Shown piece by piece: positions 37,388 through 48,500 of a stretch of DNA of 64,000 nt. This DNA is from Calditrichota bacterium. Lineage in GTDB: Bacteria; Zhuqueibacterota; Zhuqueibacteria; Zhuqueibacterales; Geothermadaptataceae. The number at the start of each line of letters is the position of its first letter. The stretch's first letter is position 1. Below the pieces are notes generated by a model. The model was not told the DNA's origin, searched no databases, and worked only from the letters and a program-made list of their open reading frames with translations. The translations under genes were made by a program, and so were the position numbers. The stretch spans positions 556,336-620,335 of the forward strand of contig QQUE01000002.1 in NCBI GenBank assembly GCA_008501765.1, in the 5' to 3' direction.

Positions 37388-38203
37388 TTGGACATTTCCA
37401 ATCGCCCAAAACTCACAAAATCCCAGGTTCAGGAAATACAGAAGCTGCAGCGCAAGAAAAACCGGCTGCTCTCGAAAACATTTTTTATCGAAGGTGCCCG
37501 GCTCTGCACGGAAGCGCTGAATTCGCATTGGTCGGTTCGAAATGTAATTTGTACAGAAAAGTTTTGCGAGATGGAGCAGGCTGAAAAAATATTTGAACTT
37601 GTTTGGAAGAAACAAATCCCTGTTTTCATATCGAACGAACGTGAATTTGGCAAAATATCCAATACCATGCATGCACCGGGGATTGGCGCTGTACTTGATT
37701 TTCCCATAAAAATTCACACAATGGACAGCCTGCTAAATTTAGAGAAAACCAACATCATTCTTGGCATCGGTGACTTAAACGATCCGGGTAATTTAGGCAC
37801 GATTATTCGAACGGCCGAGTGGCTCGGTATCGATGGCCTGGTGTTGGGAGAAAAAGTCGTCGCGTGGCACAACGACAAAGTTGTGCGTGCATCAATGGGG
37901 GCATTATTTCATCTGCCATTTATCCAAAGCGAAAATTTTTCTGACTTTCTACAATCGGCCATCCGGGAGGGTTTTACAATTTTTGCCGCCGATCAAAATG
38001 GCAAAGTTGAACTGAGCGAGATCACTGTACCCTCCAAATCGCTCCTTCTTTTTGGTGATGAAGCCCACGGATTGAGCAGCAGCAGTTTGCAAGCAGCTCA
38101 AACATCGATTCGAATTCCTGGTCGCGGCAAAGTCGAATCACTCAATGTTGCCAGCGCTGCCGCGATAATTATGGCCAAATTTTGTGAAAACAAACGCGGT
38201 TAA
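37388..38203 (+). CDS. TrmH/SpoU-family RNA 2'-O-methyltransferase
   Basis: 271 residues. An N-terminal substrate-binding subdomain (residues 1-100, with FFIEGARLCTEAL) precedes the SPOUT domain. SPOUT motif 1 is IGDLNDPGNLGTIIRTAEWLG, motif 2 LLLFGDEAHGL and motif 3 IRIPGRGKVESLNVASAAAI. It should methylate a ribose 2'-OH in rRNA or tRNA using SAM through a knotted dimer. The N-terminal subdomain resembles RlmB/TsnR-type enzymes. The start is TTG at 37388 behind GCAGG. Its stop is five bases from the next gene. The exact nucleotide target cannot be given. Confidence 0.9.
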   Translation: MDISNRPKLTKSQVQEIQKLQRKKNRLLSKTFFIEGARLCTEALNSHWSVRNVICTEKFCEMEQAEKIFELVWKKQIPVFISNEREFGKISNTMHAPGIGAVLDFPIKIHTMDSLLNLEKTNIILGIGDLNDPGNLGTIIRTAEWLGIDGLVLGEKVVAWHNDKVVRASMGALFHLPFIQSENFSDFLQSAIREGFTIFAADQNGKVELSEITVPSKSLLLFGDEAHGLSSSSLQAAQTSIRIPGRGKVESLNVASAAAIIMAKFCENKRG

Positions 38204-38208
38204 TTTTT

Positions 38209-39003
38209 ATGCAATCACAAAATCAGCATGATACAAACTGGCCCCCACCCAATGAAATTTTCCGCCTTTTAATAATTTCTTTTGTTTTGCTCCTCGCCAT
38301 ACCTATGACACTGGATCAACTCAACATTATTAATGTGGCTTCAAAATGGCAAATGACAATCGGCGAAAGCATCATCATTTTACCGGCCATGTTTTACATC
38401 TATAAAAAAAGGATATCGCCCCAAAGGGCATTTCGATTGCGGCCAATTTCGTCCTATCAAATTATTTTAAGCCTGGCCGTTGCGGTCCCTCTCACACTGC
38501 TTTTTGAGGAAATTAATCGAATCACCCAATTATTTATACCGATGCCGGAAGATCTTGCTCATATTTATCATGAATTGTTCACAGCCAACTCGGGAAGTGA
38601 ATGGCTTTTTCTCATCGTGAATGTCATAATTATGGCTGGTTTTTTTGAGGAAATGGTTTTTCGGGGATTGTTGCAGCAAACTCTTGAACATAACTTTGAT
38701 ATCACAAGAGCGATAATGACGACGGCCTTTATTTTTGCGCTCATGCACGGCAATCCTTTTGCCGTTATTCAAATCGTCTTTTTAGGAATAATTATAGGCG
38801 TTTTGGCTTGGCGCAACGATTCAGTTTGGCCTGCGGTTATTATCCACGTAACGCTCAATTTTCTATCGCTCATCATTGTAAATACCGATGCAGATCAGCT
38901 CGCTTTTCTTTTCTGGCATGGTCACCTCAACCCACTGTTCATTTTCTTTTCCGGGTTAATTGTGGTTTTGATAATAAAAGAATTTTACCGAACTACTGAG
39001 TAA
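38209..39003 (+). CDS. CPBP-family intramembrane glutamic protease (CAAX/Abi type)
   Basis: 264 residues with about seven membrane helices. The conserved catalytic motifs are FFEEMVFRGLLQQ (EExxxR), then ALMHGNPF (FxxxH) and HVTLNFLSL (HxxxN). The family includes Rce1-like proteases and bacterial Abi proteins for maturation or bacteriocin self-immunity. No peptide gene or prenylation partner is visible in the neighbourhood. It sits between a TrmH-type methylase and mobA with gaps of 5 and 6 bases, so it is probably cotranscribed with them. The substrate is unknown. Confidence 0.87.
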   Translation: MQSQNQHDTNWPPPNEIFRLLIISFVLLLAIPMTLDQLNIINVASKWQMTIGESIIILPAMFYIYKKRISPQRAFRLRPISSYQIILSLAVAVPLTLLFEEINRITQLFIPMPEDLAHIYHELFTANSGSEWLFLIVNVIIMAGFFEEMVFRGLLQQTLEHNFDITRAIMTTAFIFALMHGNPFAVIQIVFLGIIIGVLAWRNDSVWPAVIIHVTLNFLSLIIVNTDADQLAFLFWHGHLNPLFIFFSGLIVVLIIKEFYRTTE

Positions 39004-39009
39004 TTAAAT

Positions 39010-39609
39010 ATGCCTGTCCATCACATTAATAATATCTCTGCAGCTATTTTGGCAGGAGGAAAATCAACGCGCATGGGCCGGAACAAAGCCTTGTTGAAAA
39101 TTAACGGGAAGAGCCTCATCGCGCATGTTTATGAGGCATTAAAAAGTCTCACGAAAGAGATATGTATAATTGGTAGCTCAGCGGAAGAATACGATTTTTT
39201 AAATATTCCAGTCTTTCCGGATATGATTGCCAGCATCGGTCCACTGGCCGGTATTTACACCGCTCTTTCTCGAAGCAACAAAAGCCACTGCTTTGTTGTC
39301 GCCTGCGATATGCCTTTTATTTCGAAAAAGTTGCTAATAAAAATGGCCGAGAATATCAAACCACAGACGATTACCACAATCCGCACGACGAAGGGACTTG
39401 AGCCGCTGTGTTCAATCTATCCCGGGGAAGCTCTGGCCATCACGAAAAAACTGGTCCATAAAAAACAATTTCGCACGTCCAGGCTTTTTGATCATTTGCC
39501 AACCATCGAAATCCCTGTCACCGAAGTTCCGTTTGGCGACCACGTGCTTTTCAATATCAACACGCCAGACGATTTATCTGATGCTCTTTCTCAGGCTGGC
39601 GATTCGTAA
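39010..39609 (+). CDS. mobA: Molybdenum cofactor guanylyltransferase (MobA)
   Basis: 199 residues. ISAAILAGGKSTRMGRNKALL is the MobA nucleotide-binding start, with the later GPLAGIYTAL and the metal-binding ACDMPFIS. It would transfer GMP from GTP to Mo-molybdopterin, making the guanine dinucleotide cofactor for DMSO-reductase-type enzymes. It is short but complete; the C terminus ends LFNINTPDDLSDAL, also typical. No other molybdenum-cofactor gene is in the window. Its end overlaps that of the convergent SixA gene by 19 bases. A related nucleotidyltransferase (MocA type) is the alternative. Confidence 0.88.
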   Translation: MPVHHINNISAAILAGGKSTRMGRNKALLKINGKSLIAHVYEALKSLTKEICIIGSSAEEYDFLNIPVFPDMIASIGPLAGIYTALSRSNKSHCFVVACDMPFISKKLLIKMAENIKPQTITTIRTTKGLEPLCSIYPGEALAITKKLVHKKQFRTSRLFDHLPTIEIPVTEVPFGDHVLFNINTPDDLSDALSQAGDS

Positions 39610-40073
39610 AAGAGAAATTGGCATTGCTCAGCTGAAATTTCACTCCAGTTACCTATATTGTAGGTTAGACCAACAACGCTGGCCGTCTGCATACTTCTGC
39701 CTGGTTTTCCCGCCTGGGAATAGACAAATTGAGATAATGTTGGATTGTGACCCACAAGAAGAATGGAATCTGCCACCTCCACTTCCGCCATCATCAAATA
39801 ATCCAATAATTGGGACTCACTCGCATTGTAAATTTTATTTTCCAGTTTCACCGGTTGAGCTATCTGCAGAACGTCTGCAATAATTTGCGCCGTCATTGCT
39901 GCACGAATTGCATCGCTTGAAATGACAAGCTGTGGTGAAATACCTCTTTTTTGCAGAAAGTACCCCAACGCTGCTGCCCTTTGTTCGCCGTAAGTTGTCA
40001 ATTTTCGTTCAAAGTCACTGCCAAACCGGGGACTTTCCGCATCGGCGTGGCGAACCAGATAAAGTGATTTCAC
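39591..40073 (-). CDS. sixA: Histidine phosphatase SixA-type
   Basis: 160 residues of the phosphoglycerate-mutase-like histidine phosphatase family. The catalytic LVRHADAES (RHG-type motif with RHA) lies at residues 5-12, LTTYGEQRA follows, then SSDAIRAAMTA and the second catalytic histidine in LLVGHNPTLSQFV. SixA dephosphorylates histidine phosphotransfer proteins or EIIA/NPr-type proteins. GTG 40073 is the start because GGAG lies five bases before it and the protein then has the usual SixA length; an upstream extension of 48 codons looks noncoding. It overlaps mobA tail-to-tail. A PTS EIIA protein is encoded 4 kb away. Confidence 0.85.
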   Translation of the reverse strand: MKSLYLVRHADAESPRFGSDFERKLTTYGEQRAAALGYFLQKRGISPQLVISSDAIRAAMTAQIIADVLQIAQPVKLENKIYNASESQLLDYLMMAEVEVADSILLVGHNPTLSQFVYSQAGKPGRSMQTASVVGLTYNIGNWSEISAEQCQFLFYESPA

Positions 40074-40231
40074 GATTTCTCCAATTATTTGGCTCAATTT
40101 TCCATAAGTTTTTTTTGAATGACAACGGCCTGTTCCAAATTGTGGTCTCACTTTTATAATTGCTGGGTCAAAGAATGATTTGACGATTGAGACTTGAATA
40201 GATGCTGGAACGGCCATTTTTAGTGAATTAA

Positions 40232-41101
40232 TTAATCGGAATGCTGCACTTCAAGTAGAATCCATTCTTCCATTTGATTCTGCCTGATTACCCTAAATTC
40301 TTGTTTTTCCAAAGCCGTGTGCATGCTTTCTGCTTCTGTCGCCAGAATACCGCTGAACAAAATAGTCCCACCGGGTGCGAGAAAATTTTTAAAATCCGGC
40401 AAGATCGGAATTATGATATGGCGCTGTAAATTGGCATAAATGAGTGGATACTGGTTTGGGGGCACATCGGCAAAAGTGCCAACGAGAAAATCGACTGCAT
40501 TTATCACCTTGTTGAGCGCAGCATTTTCATGGGCATTTTCGATGGCGATCGGATCAAAATCAACCCCAAGAATTTGGCTGTCCGGCTTCAACAGGGCATG
40601 CGCTATGGCAAGAATACCGCTTCCCGTTCCCATATCCAAAACCTGCGCTGGCAGCGATTGCCGTAAACTGACAATCGCTGCCAGCATGAGTTTTGTCGTC
40701 GCGTGATTGCCGGTGCCAAATGCCTGTTTCGGCTCGATAATTAAATGGTGCTCAATTTTTTGATCTTTTTTTTCCCATGGCGGCAGCACACAGAGGGTCG
40801 TTCCAATGAAAATAGGCTTAAAATATTTCCGCCAACCAGCATGCCAATCTTCCTCAGGTACAAAGCTGATTTCAATTTTTTTGTTTAAAATTAGCGCCTT
40901 GGCAGAATGCAGCTCATCCAGGAGTTTCATAATATCAGCATGCAACGCATTCGTGTCACGATCTAAAAAATAAGCAACAAGCTGTCCCTCGCGTTCTTCA
41001 ATACCCTGCGCGCCCAGTTCGAATAAATGAAAACTCAACATTTCCAGGCTTTCTGGTAAAACTTCGATACAGCACGCAAGCCATTGTTTTTTATCATTCA
41101 T
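40232..41101 (-). CDS. prmA: Ribosomal protein L11 methyltransferase (PrmA)
   Basis: 289 residues. A class I SAM methyltransferase that trimethylates amino groups of ribosomal protein L11. The N-terminal substrate-recognition domain (about residues 1-85, with LFELGAQGIEERE) is joined by a helix to the catalytic domain. The family signature is EPKQAFGTGNHATTKLML, followed by motif I LDMGTGSGILAIAHALL and the acceptor site IYANLQRHIIIPIL. Length is normal. It is in the same direction as the SixA gene (gap 158 bases) and the upstream M28 gene, separated from the latter by a repeat region. Confidence 0.93.
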   Translation of the reverse strand: MNDKKQWLACCIEVLPESLEMLSFHLFELGAQGIEEREGQLVAYFLDRDTNALHADIMKLLDELHSAKALILNKKIEISFVPEEDWHAGWRKYFKPIFIGTTLCVLPPWEKKDQKIEHHLIIEPKQAFGTGNHATTKLMLAAIVSLRQSLPAQVLDMGTGSGILAIAHALLKPDSQILGVDFDPIAIENAHENAALNKVINAVDFLVGTFADVPPNQYPLIYANLQRHIIIPILPDFKNFLAPGGTILFSGILATEAESMHTALEKQEFRVIRQNQMEEWILLEVQHSD

Positions 41102-41170
41102 AAAATCAGTTTTGTAGTAATTAGGTGATGTGAACAGGGTGCAATTTTAAATTAAATCGTATTTGCCTTC

Positions 41171-41265
41171 TAGCCTGAATAATTCTCACGCAAAGGCACG
41201 AAGTCCGCAAAGAAAATATTTAAATACTTATAAAACTTAATTTTGAGGGCTCTGTGAGAGATAAT
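41171..41265 (+). repeat. Partial intergenic repeat, copy C
   Basis: About 95 bases starting TAGCCTGAATAATTCTCACG and running through GGCACGAAGTCC and GCTCTGTGAG. It matches parts of the other two copies in the same orientation as copy A: the CCTGAATAAT end, the CACGAAG core and the CTCTGTG segment, but lacks the CTGTTTAAA terminus. It lies between prmA and the M28 peptidase gene, some 75 bases from copy B. Confidence 0.5.
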
Positions 41266-41340
41266 TTTAATAGAAAATTTAGTTTTTCTGAACGTTTAAT
41301 TTCGAGTATCGAATTACCAATAGGTTAAAAATATTTCGCT

Positions 41341-41486
41341 CTGTTTAAAAAACGGTATGCAGTACCCAACATCTTGGCATCAAGTTTTATGCAGGAAACA
41401 ATCTCTCACAAAGCCACGAAGTCCACAGAGTTTTTTTCTTAAATTTTTAAGCCATTCTTTGTGGCTCCGTATGGGAATTATTCAGG
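41341..41486 (+). repeat. MITE-like intergenic repeat, copy B
   Basis: Begins with the terminus CTGTTTAAAAAAC (41341-41353) and then matches the reverse complement of copy A with roughly three quarters identity by eye over about 140 bases, keeping CGGTATG, CTCTCACAAAGCCACGAAG and CACAGAGTTTT. It is in the opposite orientation to copy A. The far terminus is lost or replaced, because the element runs into the stop codon of the M28 peptidase gene (41487). Confidence 0.72.
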
Positions 41487-42431
41487 TTAAATTGGTGGAT
41501 TATAAACCAATTCCAGAATTAATTTCCCGGTCTGCTCGAGACTTTCGGGGCTGCATTTGTCAGGCGTGTCATCAACCGTATGCCAGTACTTATAATCGAA
41601 ATCGATGAGATCGATGCACGGGATGCCAACTTTGAGGAGCGCCACGTGGTCGTCGGTAACAGGACCCATGTGTTCGTGAGAGAAGGCATTGAGGCCAAGT
41701 CGAGCCGCGTAATCCCAGACAATATTAACAATATCCGGGGCATATTGAACGGAATAGCCCTCTTTGAGAATGCGCAAATCTTTATCACCGATCATGTCCA
41801 GCAAAATGCCCAAAAATGGATTGTAGCGCACATCTTTATGTTTGGCAAAATATTGTGAGCCCACCGCCCAGCTTGCATCGTTGCCGTGCGTTCCAAAATC
41901 TTCCCCATCAAAAAAGATGATATCCACGCCGACGGGTGCTTTTTTATCGCGCAGATTTCGGGCAACTTCCATCAACACAGCTACTCCGGAGGCACCGTCG
42001 TTGGCACCGTCTACAGCGGTGTCATGCAGGGAAGAATCGGTTTCTGAGTCGGCCCAGGGGCGCGTGTCCCAGTGCGCAGCCAACAGCATCCGGTTTTTAT
42101 TGGCGGGATTAAAGCTGGCGATGATATTCGTGAGCTGTACTTTCTCACCCGTCTTTTCGATGTAATGTTCGAAGGACTGTAAATTTACCGTGGCGCCAAA
42201 TGCTTGCAAAGAATCTTTCAGCATAGTCATGCATTTTTTGTGGGCTGCTGTCCCGGGAACGCGTGGGCCGAAAGCCACCTGCTGCTCAAGCATGGCAAAA
42301 GCGCCCAGGGCATCAAATTCCGGTACATCGCGGATGCGTGTCGGCTTGTCATCACAGGAAACCAGCGTCAGCGTTAGCAGGAATCCAAATATCGATACTG
42401 TAAATTGCCTGATTAAAAAACGGGTTTGCAT
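41487..42431 (-). CDS. M28-family zinc peptidase / glutaminyl-cyclotransferase-like lipoprotein
   Basis: About 314 residues. The N terminus (IFGFLLTLTLVSCDD) is a lipoprotein signal with Cys near residue 25. The catalytic domain shows the M28 zinc ligands: LLAAHWDTRPW, VDGANDGASGVAVLMEVA, IFFFDGEDFG (seen as FFDGEDFG) and a late HTVDDTPDK. The arrangement and the TDSSLHDTAVDGANDGAS run resemble bacterial glutaminyl-peptide cyclotransferases, which cyclise N-terminal Gln on exported proteins. Such enzymes are frequent in T9SS-bearing bacteria. ATG 42431 is preferred because GGAG precedes it by five bases. Peptidase activity remains the alternative. Confidence 0.85.
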   Translation of the reverse strand: MQTRFLIRQFTVSIFGFLLTLTLVSCDDKPTRIRDVPEFDALGAFAMLEQQVAFGPRVPGTAAHKKCMTMLKDSLQAFGATVNLQSFEHYIEKTGEKVQLTNIIASFNPANKNRMLLAAHWDTRPWADSETDSSLHDTAVDGANDGASGVAVLMEVARNLRDKKAPVGVDIIFFDGEDFGTHGNDASWAVGSQYFAKHKDVRYNPFLGILLDMIGDKDLRILKEGYSVQYAPDIVNIVWDYAARLGLNAFSHEHMGPVTDDHVALLKVGIPCIDLIDFDYKYWHTVDDTPDKCSPESLEQTGKLILELVYNPPI

Positions 42432-42573
42432 TCGTTCTCCACCATCATGTTTTGCTATGTGCCATCGTAGCACAAGGTTTTATTTCATAAATTTTGATCC
42501 CACCAACTTCAAGTAGTCTGTTTTTATAATCCTGTACCAGACTCAAGTACAAAACAAAGCTTGTATAAAATAC

Positions 42574-45500
42574 TTAGTTACCACGAATTGAGATATTGAC
42601 ATCGATCAGAAATTCTTTGATTTTCGTTTCCCCACTGATATTCGATTTATTGACGCCCAATTCAAAATGAGCCCCACCGCGGACGCGGCTGCTAAAACTG
42701 TAGGTCATTTTTGGTTGAAAAGACCAGCGTTTTGATGAGGTAAATTCTGTCCATTTTTCATCTGATTTACTCCAGCGCTCCCCTCTGGTGCTGCTGCTGG
42801 AGTAAGTAATGCTGATATCAACACTGTTGTCCAGTTTTTTGTTTTTCAAAAATGGGAACGGCAATGAAAAACCGCTGCGCTTGCTATAAGAGGCCGAGAA
42901 ACTTATGTCATCCGTCGTATTGCGATTGCCTGTGTTCAACAAAACCACATCACCGTTTTGGGAAAACGACTGCCCTTCACCCACAGAATGGTTCATCGCA
43001 AAATTGGAGGTGATGCCATTTTTTAACGTCATCGATGCACGCACAAGCGGTCGCTGGCTGAGCTGATAATCATCTTTGGTTTTATTATCTTTATTATCCT
43101 GCCAGTATGTTGCTGTTTTAAAGGTAAAATTGGAGCTTAAATTAAATGTTTTGAAAACCCTCTTTAACGGGCCAATTTTCTCCAATCCATTCCAGGTGAT
43201 AGTAATATCCGGAAATGGAATGAAAACATCGCTGGTATCGCTGCTCTCATTTTTTATACGCAATTGTGATGATGAAAAATTACCCGTCGTCTGTGTGCTT
43301 TGAGTTGTTTGATCGCTGAGATCATATTTTAAAGAAACATCGATGGCTTTGGTGATTTTAAATCCGGTGCTCATGTTCAAGGATTTGGTGCCATTGATGC
43401 CAACCAAATTGCCGGTGGCATTTTCCGAATAAGGAATATCACGCACAAAACTTTTATCCACGAAACCAAACTTATACCGGTTTCCCGGTTCCGCAAGAAC
43501 CGCGGAGTTTGTAAAGTTATTGCGATCCGAATAGCTCACTTTGATATCTTTAACACTGCCAATATTTTTGACCAGCGATTTCAATAAATTTAGCGGATTC
43601 GGGCGTGATTTTTTCTCTCCATCCTCGCTGCCTTCTTTGCCATCTTTTTCTTTTTCAGCACCAGATTCGCCCGGTTTGCGGCGCCCCGGTCTTTTGCGTT
43701 GGGTCGTTGGTTTTCTGCCTTTTGATCCCGATGATTTACGTTGAAAGAGCTTGGAAAATTTTAGCGTACCGGAGGCGCTGACCGTGTTGTTGGTCGAGGC
43801 GCTCAACGCCCGATCGGTTTGAGCAGGATTATTGGAAAACTTATATGCCGATGAATAGCTGAAAGAATTGGTAAAAAAACTGAAAATTTCCGGTGAAAAG
43901 TCCATTTTAAAATTTTGCGATTTTGATCGATCGACATATTTGCTGGTGTCGTTGACGGCTGTAAAGGACTCCAGCCAGCCACCGCGAACATCGCCCGCCC
44001 ATGCACGGCTGAGCGTACTGGAGAGTTTATCTGTTAACTTATAACTCAAATTGGCGTTGCGGTTCAGCGTTCGCGTGCTGGTTGTCGAGTATTTTCCATC
44101 CTCACCCTGCAGCGACCGCGTTTGGCGCTCCGACCATTTCGATGCGCCACTTGCCGATGCTGAAAACGAGCGCGGTAAATAGTAAAGCTTGGTTTCACTA
44201 TATTTCCCGATAAGTGGTAATGTTTTAAGAAATTTCAGGGGATTAAAAAAAGTACTTTGCCCGAAAGTTACGCTGTAGTCGACGTTGCCCGACCAATTTT
44301 GGGCGTTGCTCAATTTTATCGTCGGCGCCGTTTGCGTGCTGCGCGTGTGACTGATTTTTCCCTTCAGCGCATCGAGCGTATATTTGATATAAAACTTGCG
44401 CGATTTTTTCGCTTTGCTGAGCGAAATATTAAATCCCTTATTTTCAGCGCGGGTGAGCTTGTCTTCGATCAGGCTTTCATCCCCGGCATTTTCCAGCACA
44501 ATATCGCCCAAGGAAGGATCGTATTTCGGCGTCGTTTTCGATTTGGAATAATTAGCGCTCACGGGAATGCTCAAACCCCAGCCCTGCGGCAAAAATTTAT
44601 CCACTTTTACACTGGTGTTGACCGAATAAGATTGCGAGGTGCTTCCTTTGCCAAAGCGCTCGCCCACATTGTGAAAATCCGCATCCTGGCGATTTATATC
44701 TGCGTTTACTGACAACAAATCTGATAAACCAAAATCGACACTGGCACGCATAGCAATGCCTTTTTCTTTTTCGATATTCGACAACCGCAGTTCGTTAAGC
44801 CAAACTTCCCCACTCCAGCTGCTGGTCGATTTATTGATAATCCCCACCCAGAAAACACGCACATTTGAAATGGATGGAATCCCCTTGAAGCGGTATTCTT
44901 TTTCACCGACATTTTTGTAATAAATCTGCTCTTTTGAATCTGCTGGATTGATAAGCTGCACACCTTCACCCAGCATTTTCATACTGGTCAGTTCAAATAA
45001 TTCCACATCGAGTTCATTGGCCTCATTCCACATGGTTGAGCTTTCGGCCACGTAGGCGTCTGGCCCGTACAGTGGTTCGCGAATTTCATAATAATTATTT
45101 TCATCGCTGCCAAAGCGCAGGAAAAATTCGATTGGACTTTCCTGCACAAGAGATGTGTCTTGCGGCAACCCGGTGCCAAAAGCAGCAACAAACATTTTTA
45201 ATCTTTTATAGTGAATATAATCCTGCTTTTCCAGCAGGGTTTTTTTCACAATGCCATTGAAACCAGACTGCAATTCTGTCACTTTCAATGCAAGAGCCTG
45301 TTCTTTCGCCCGCGCTTTGGTAATGCGGTCAACGACTCCGGAAACTCCCGGAGGTTCAATGTAGTTGTCAGGATTATCATGCGTATTCAGCACCGAAACT
45401 GAAATCGTCTTATCATCGATTGGGCCGCCATCAGTCGGAATGTACGAAGCGAACTTCTCATCATCAGCAATTCCCTGCTCCTTCCAATCGTTGCCTGTCA

Positions 45501-48500
45501 GGTTAATTTCAGCAATTTTTAGACGCACGGTTTTTAATGTATCAACACCTGTCATCCACAATCGTGCGTACTGAATATTCGAAAGGTCGGGTTTGCCTTG
45601 CACAGACCTGTAATCAGGATCGTCCGCATTGGCAAGCACATTCAAAGGAATGCGATACAAGCGGTAGCGGTTATTTAAATCCGCTACATTCGGGTTGGTA
45701 TAACCCACAAAATAGGGGTGATTTGGATCGTCAAGATCAATATTATAGGAAAAATAGCTGTTAACCAAATCGACGACATTATTGCGGTTCAAATCTTCCG
45801 TGTCCGGTATTTGGCTACCGTCATTCTTGCTGTTTTCGGTGCCATTAATACGGCTGTAATTTCCTGAACTCTGCGAATACGCCCAGTCATCGTTGCTTAA
45901 CGGTTCCCAGAGTTGCCGCTCGCCATCACCGTTTATATCCCAAAAATCAGGGTCAGTCCCGGTATCACTGCCAATCATCCCGTCAAGTCCTATATCTTCC
46001 TCATCTTCCAGAGTCCCCAATCGAACGCCGCTGATTGGAAGGTCCTCCGAATCGAGTTTGCCATTGGGTATGACATCCTCGGAAATCATGCCGAGGTCGA
46101 TATTTATCGCCCCGGTTTCACCAGCGATTGTCACCTCAAGAAATTTGCTTTCAGATTGATTAAAGAAACCAGATGACAATCCCCGCATCACGCCATGCCA
46201 GCTTTCAGAAACAGGCCGGCTTTCATATTCAGACGGGGTAAATTCCATCACCAGAATATCTGCCAGTTGCCCGGTTTGGCTGTTCGTTTCGCGTTCCGGC
46301 CAGATATCATTGATGCTCACACGCGTGTACGGATTGTACCAAATCATTTTGCCGCGCTGAGCCATAACGTGTTTATTATCATCAAAAAGTCCCTGGATCA
46401 GCACTGGCGCGGAAGCATCTGTCCAGCCTTTACGCATAATACCCAGCGGTGTCGGGCGTTCGGCGCCTTCGAAATCATCAATGTAGGCCACACCCTGGTT
46501 ATCACCCGTTGCAGAACTATTTAATGTGTTGGGATTGGGTAAAATTTGTGCGACTTCCCCTTCAAAGTTTAGACGGGAATCGGCATCGGCACGCAAAAGG
46601 GGCAAAGCATCGACCGCACGGGTGAGGAAATTGGGTTTAAATTTAAACGAACCATTGACATCCCAAATCATGTTGCGCATCGGACCTTTGCCAACACGCA
46701 CTTTTTGATCGAGCGTACGCTCGTTTAAATACATGAAAGTCGCACCGACAAATGAATTGTCGTTAATTTTATATTCCGCGCGCGCCCCGAGCATGGTTTT
46801 TTTATCGAGCTGAAAAAACTGGTTCCGCTCGTAGGTAATATCCAATTTGGCGTTGGGCGCTGTGGCTTGTTCGTCCAAAATTGTCAGGGTGCCGGACATG
46901 TATTCAATGGTGTAGCCGATCCCCCGCTGCAAGGTGCGGCCATTGGCGATGACCTTTTCCGAGTTTTCGATGACATTAAAGCCGAGCTGATAGGTGGAAC
47001 TTTTGTTTTGTGACTCCACCTCAATCAGAAATTTTGAAGCGGACCTTCTGGCTGTCGCCGTTCGTTCCAATTCATAAATCTCGGGTGTTCTCAACGCATC
47101 ATCCAAGCCGGAGGCCTGGGCAATATCACCACCCAGATCTGTCGGATTGAAGGGCTCCAGATGTGGGAAAATAAGCTCACCACGCGCCAAATTTATCAAA
47201 TATGGATCCAAATCCATCAAATCATCGGGTGTCGCACCGCCGTTTTCATCATAATTATCGAGGCCAAAAATATTTAGATAGGTTTCTCCGGTTGTGGACG
47301 CTTCTTCACTTCCCGTTGAACTTTGGTAGAGAATGCGCAGCGAAAACCCCTCTTGCGGGATATTGCGGCTGCCGAGATTGTAAACATTTTTCCAGGCCAA
47401 ATCCCAGGTAAACTCATCGTCCGGATGCGGGCTTTGCGTTTTAACTATTTTCAAAAATATTGGGTCGGGGCTGGAAGGATCATAATCCACATCCCCGACG
47501 ATGGCGCCACTCTCAAGCTCGTATGCCACGGCGAGAACTTCACCGCTCGCGACGGGCTGACTCATATAAATGTATCCCATATCCGGCTCGAGAAAATAAT
47601 CGAGCTGCGATTCCAGGGGGATAAAACTGCCGGTGAAATACTCTTTTGAACCTGAATTACTAGTATCACTTTTCACGCTCGGATTTGGCAAAGCCCAGCC
47701 CTTCACCAGGCTGGTCCGCTTCAAATCGGTCGTCGATTTATAAACAAATATACGCCGGATCGGATCATCGACAGCGTAGCGCAGCCACTTGCTGGCATAA
47801 TTTTGGAAATTGTCGCGATAAGAGCTATCGAGAAAGAAGTAGGTGAATTCTTTAAAATCAATATCTTTAATTGTCGATTTATTGCTCGCAGCGCCGCCAT
47901 TTATACTCAGCTCACTGCTTTCGCCTTTTTCCTGGCTGGCCACGATTGTCATGCCCAGATCGCCCAGCTTTATTTTCGTTTTAATGCCAAACAAGCCGGC
48001 ACTGCCACCGCTGGCGCGCACAAAACGCGTTCCCGGCAAAGCAAGGGATATGTTCCCCGCCTCGATGCTCTCAATGATTTCATCATCAAAACCGGTGTAA
48101 TTCAGTTTGAGATTGTTATCAAAATCAAAGGAACGTTCGCTATCCTGATCCACGTTCACCGTTACTTTTTCACCGATTTTTCCGGTGACGGTAAAACGCT
48201 GCGTCTGGTTCATTTTAAAATTGGTATTCGAGCCCTGCGCTAACGTCGTTTTCGCCTCACTGCGATCCTCGTTGCGGAAACCACCCTTGATACTGATATC
48301 CCCCTGCACATTAAGTCCAACTTTATCCCCGCCGAATATTTTTTGGAATGTTTTGCTTTTGATGGGTACCGGAATTGAAATATTTAACCCTCCCGGCCCC
48401 TTTCTTCTGCCTGACGGCCCCTCGATAACATTCATCACCGCAGCGGTTCGCCAGTTTTCCTGAATGCGCCGTTTGCTCTCAATCTGATTATATTCTTCGA

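Noticed and set aside
40074-40217. 48-residue upstream extension of the SixA gene
   Set aside because: A GTG with GGAG five bases upstream at 40073 gives the usual SixA length, and the extension has no conserved pattern.
47803-48243. 146-aa plus-strand frame within sprA
   Set aside because: Shadow of the sprA gene with no independent motif or ribosome site.
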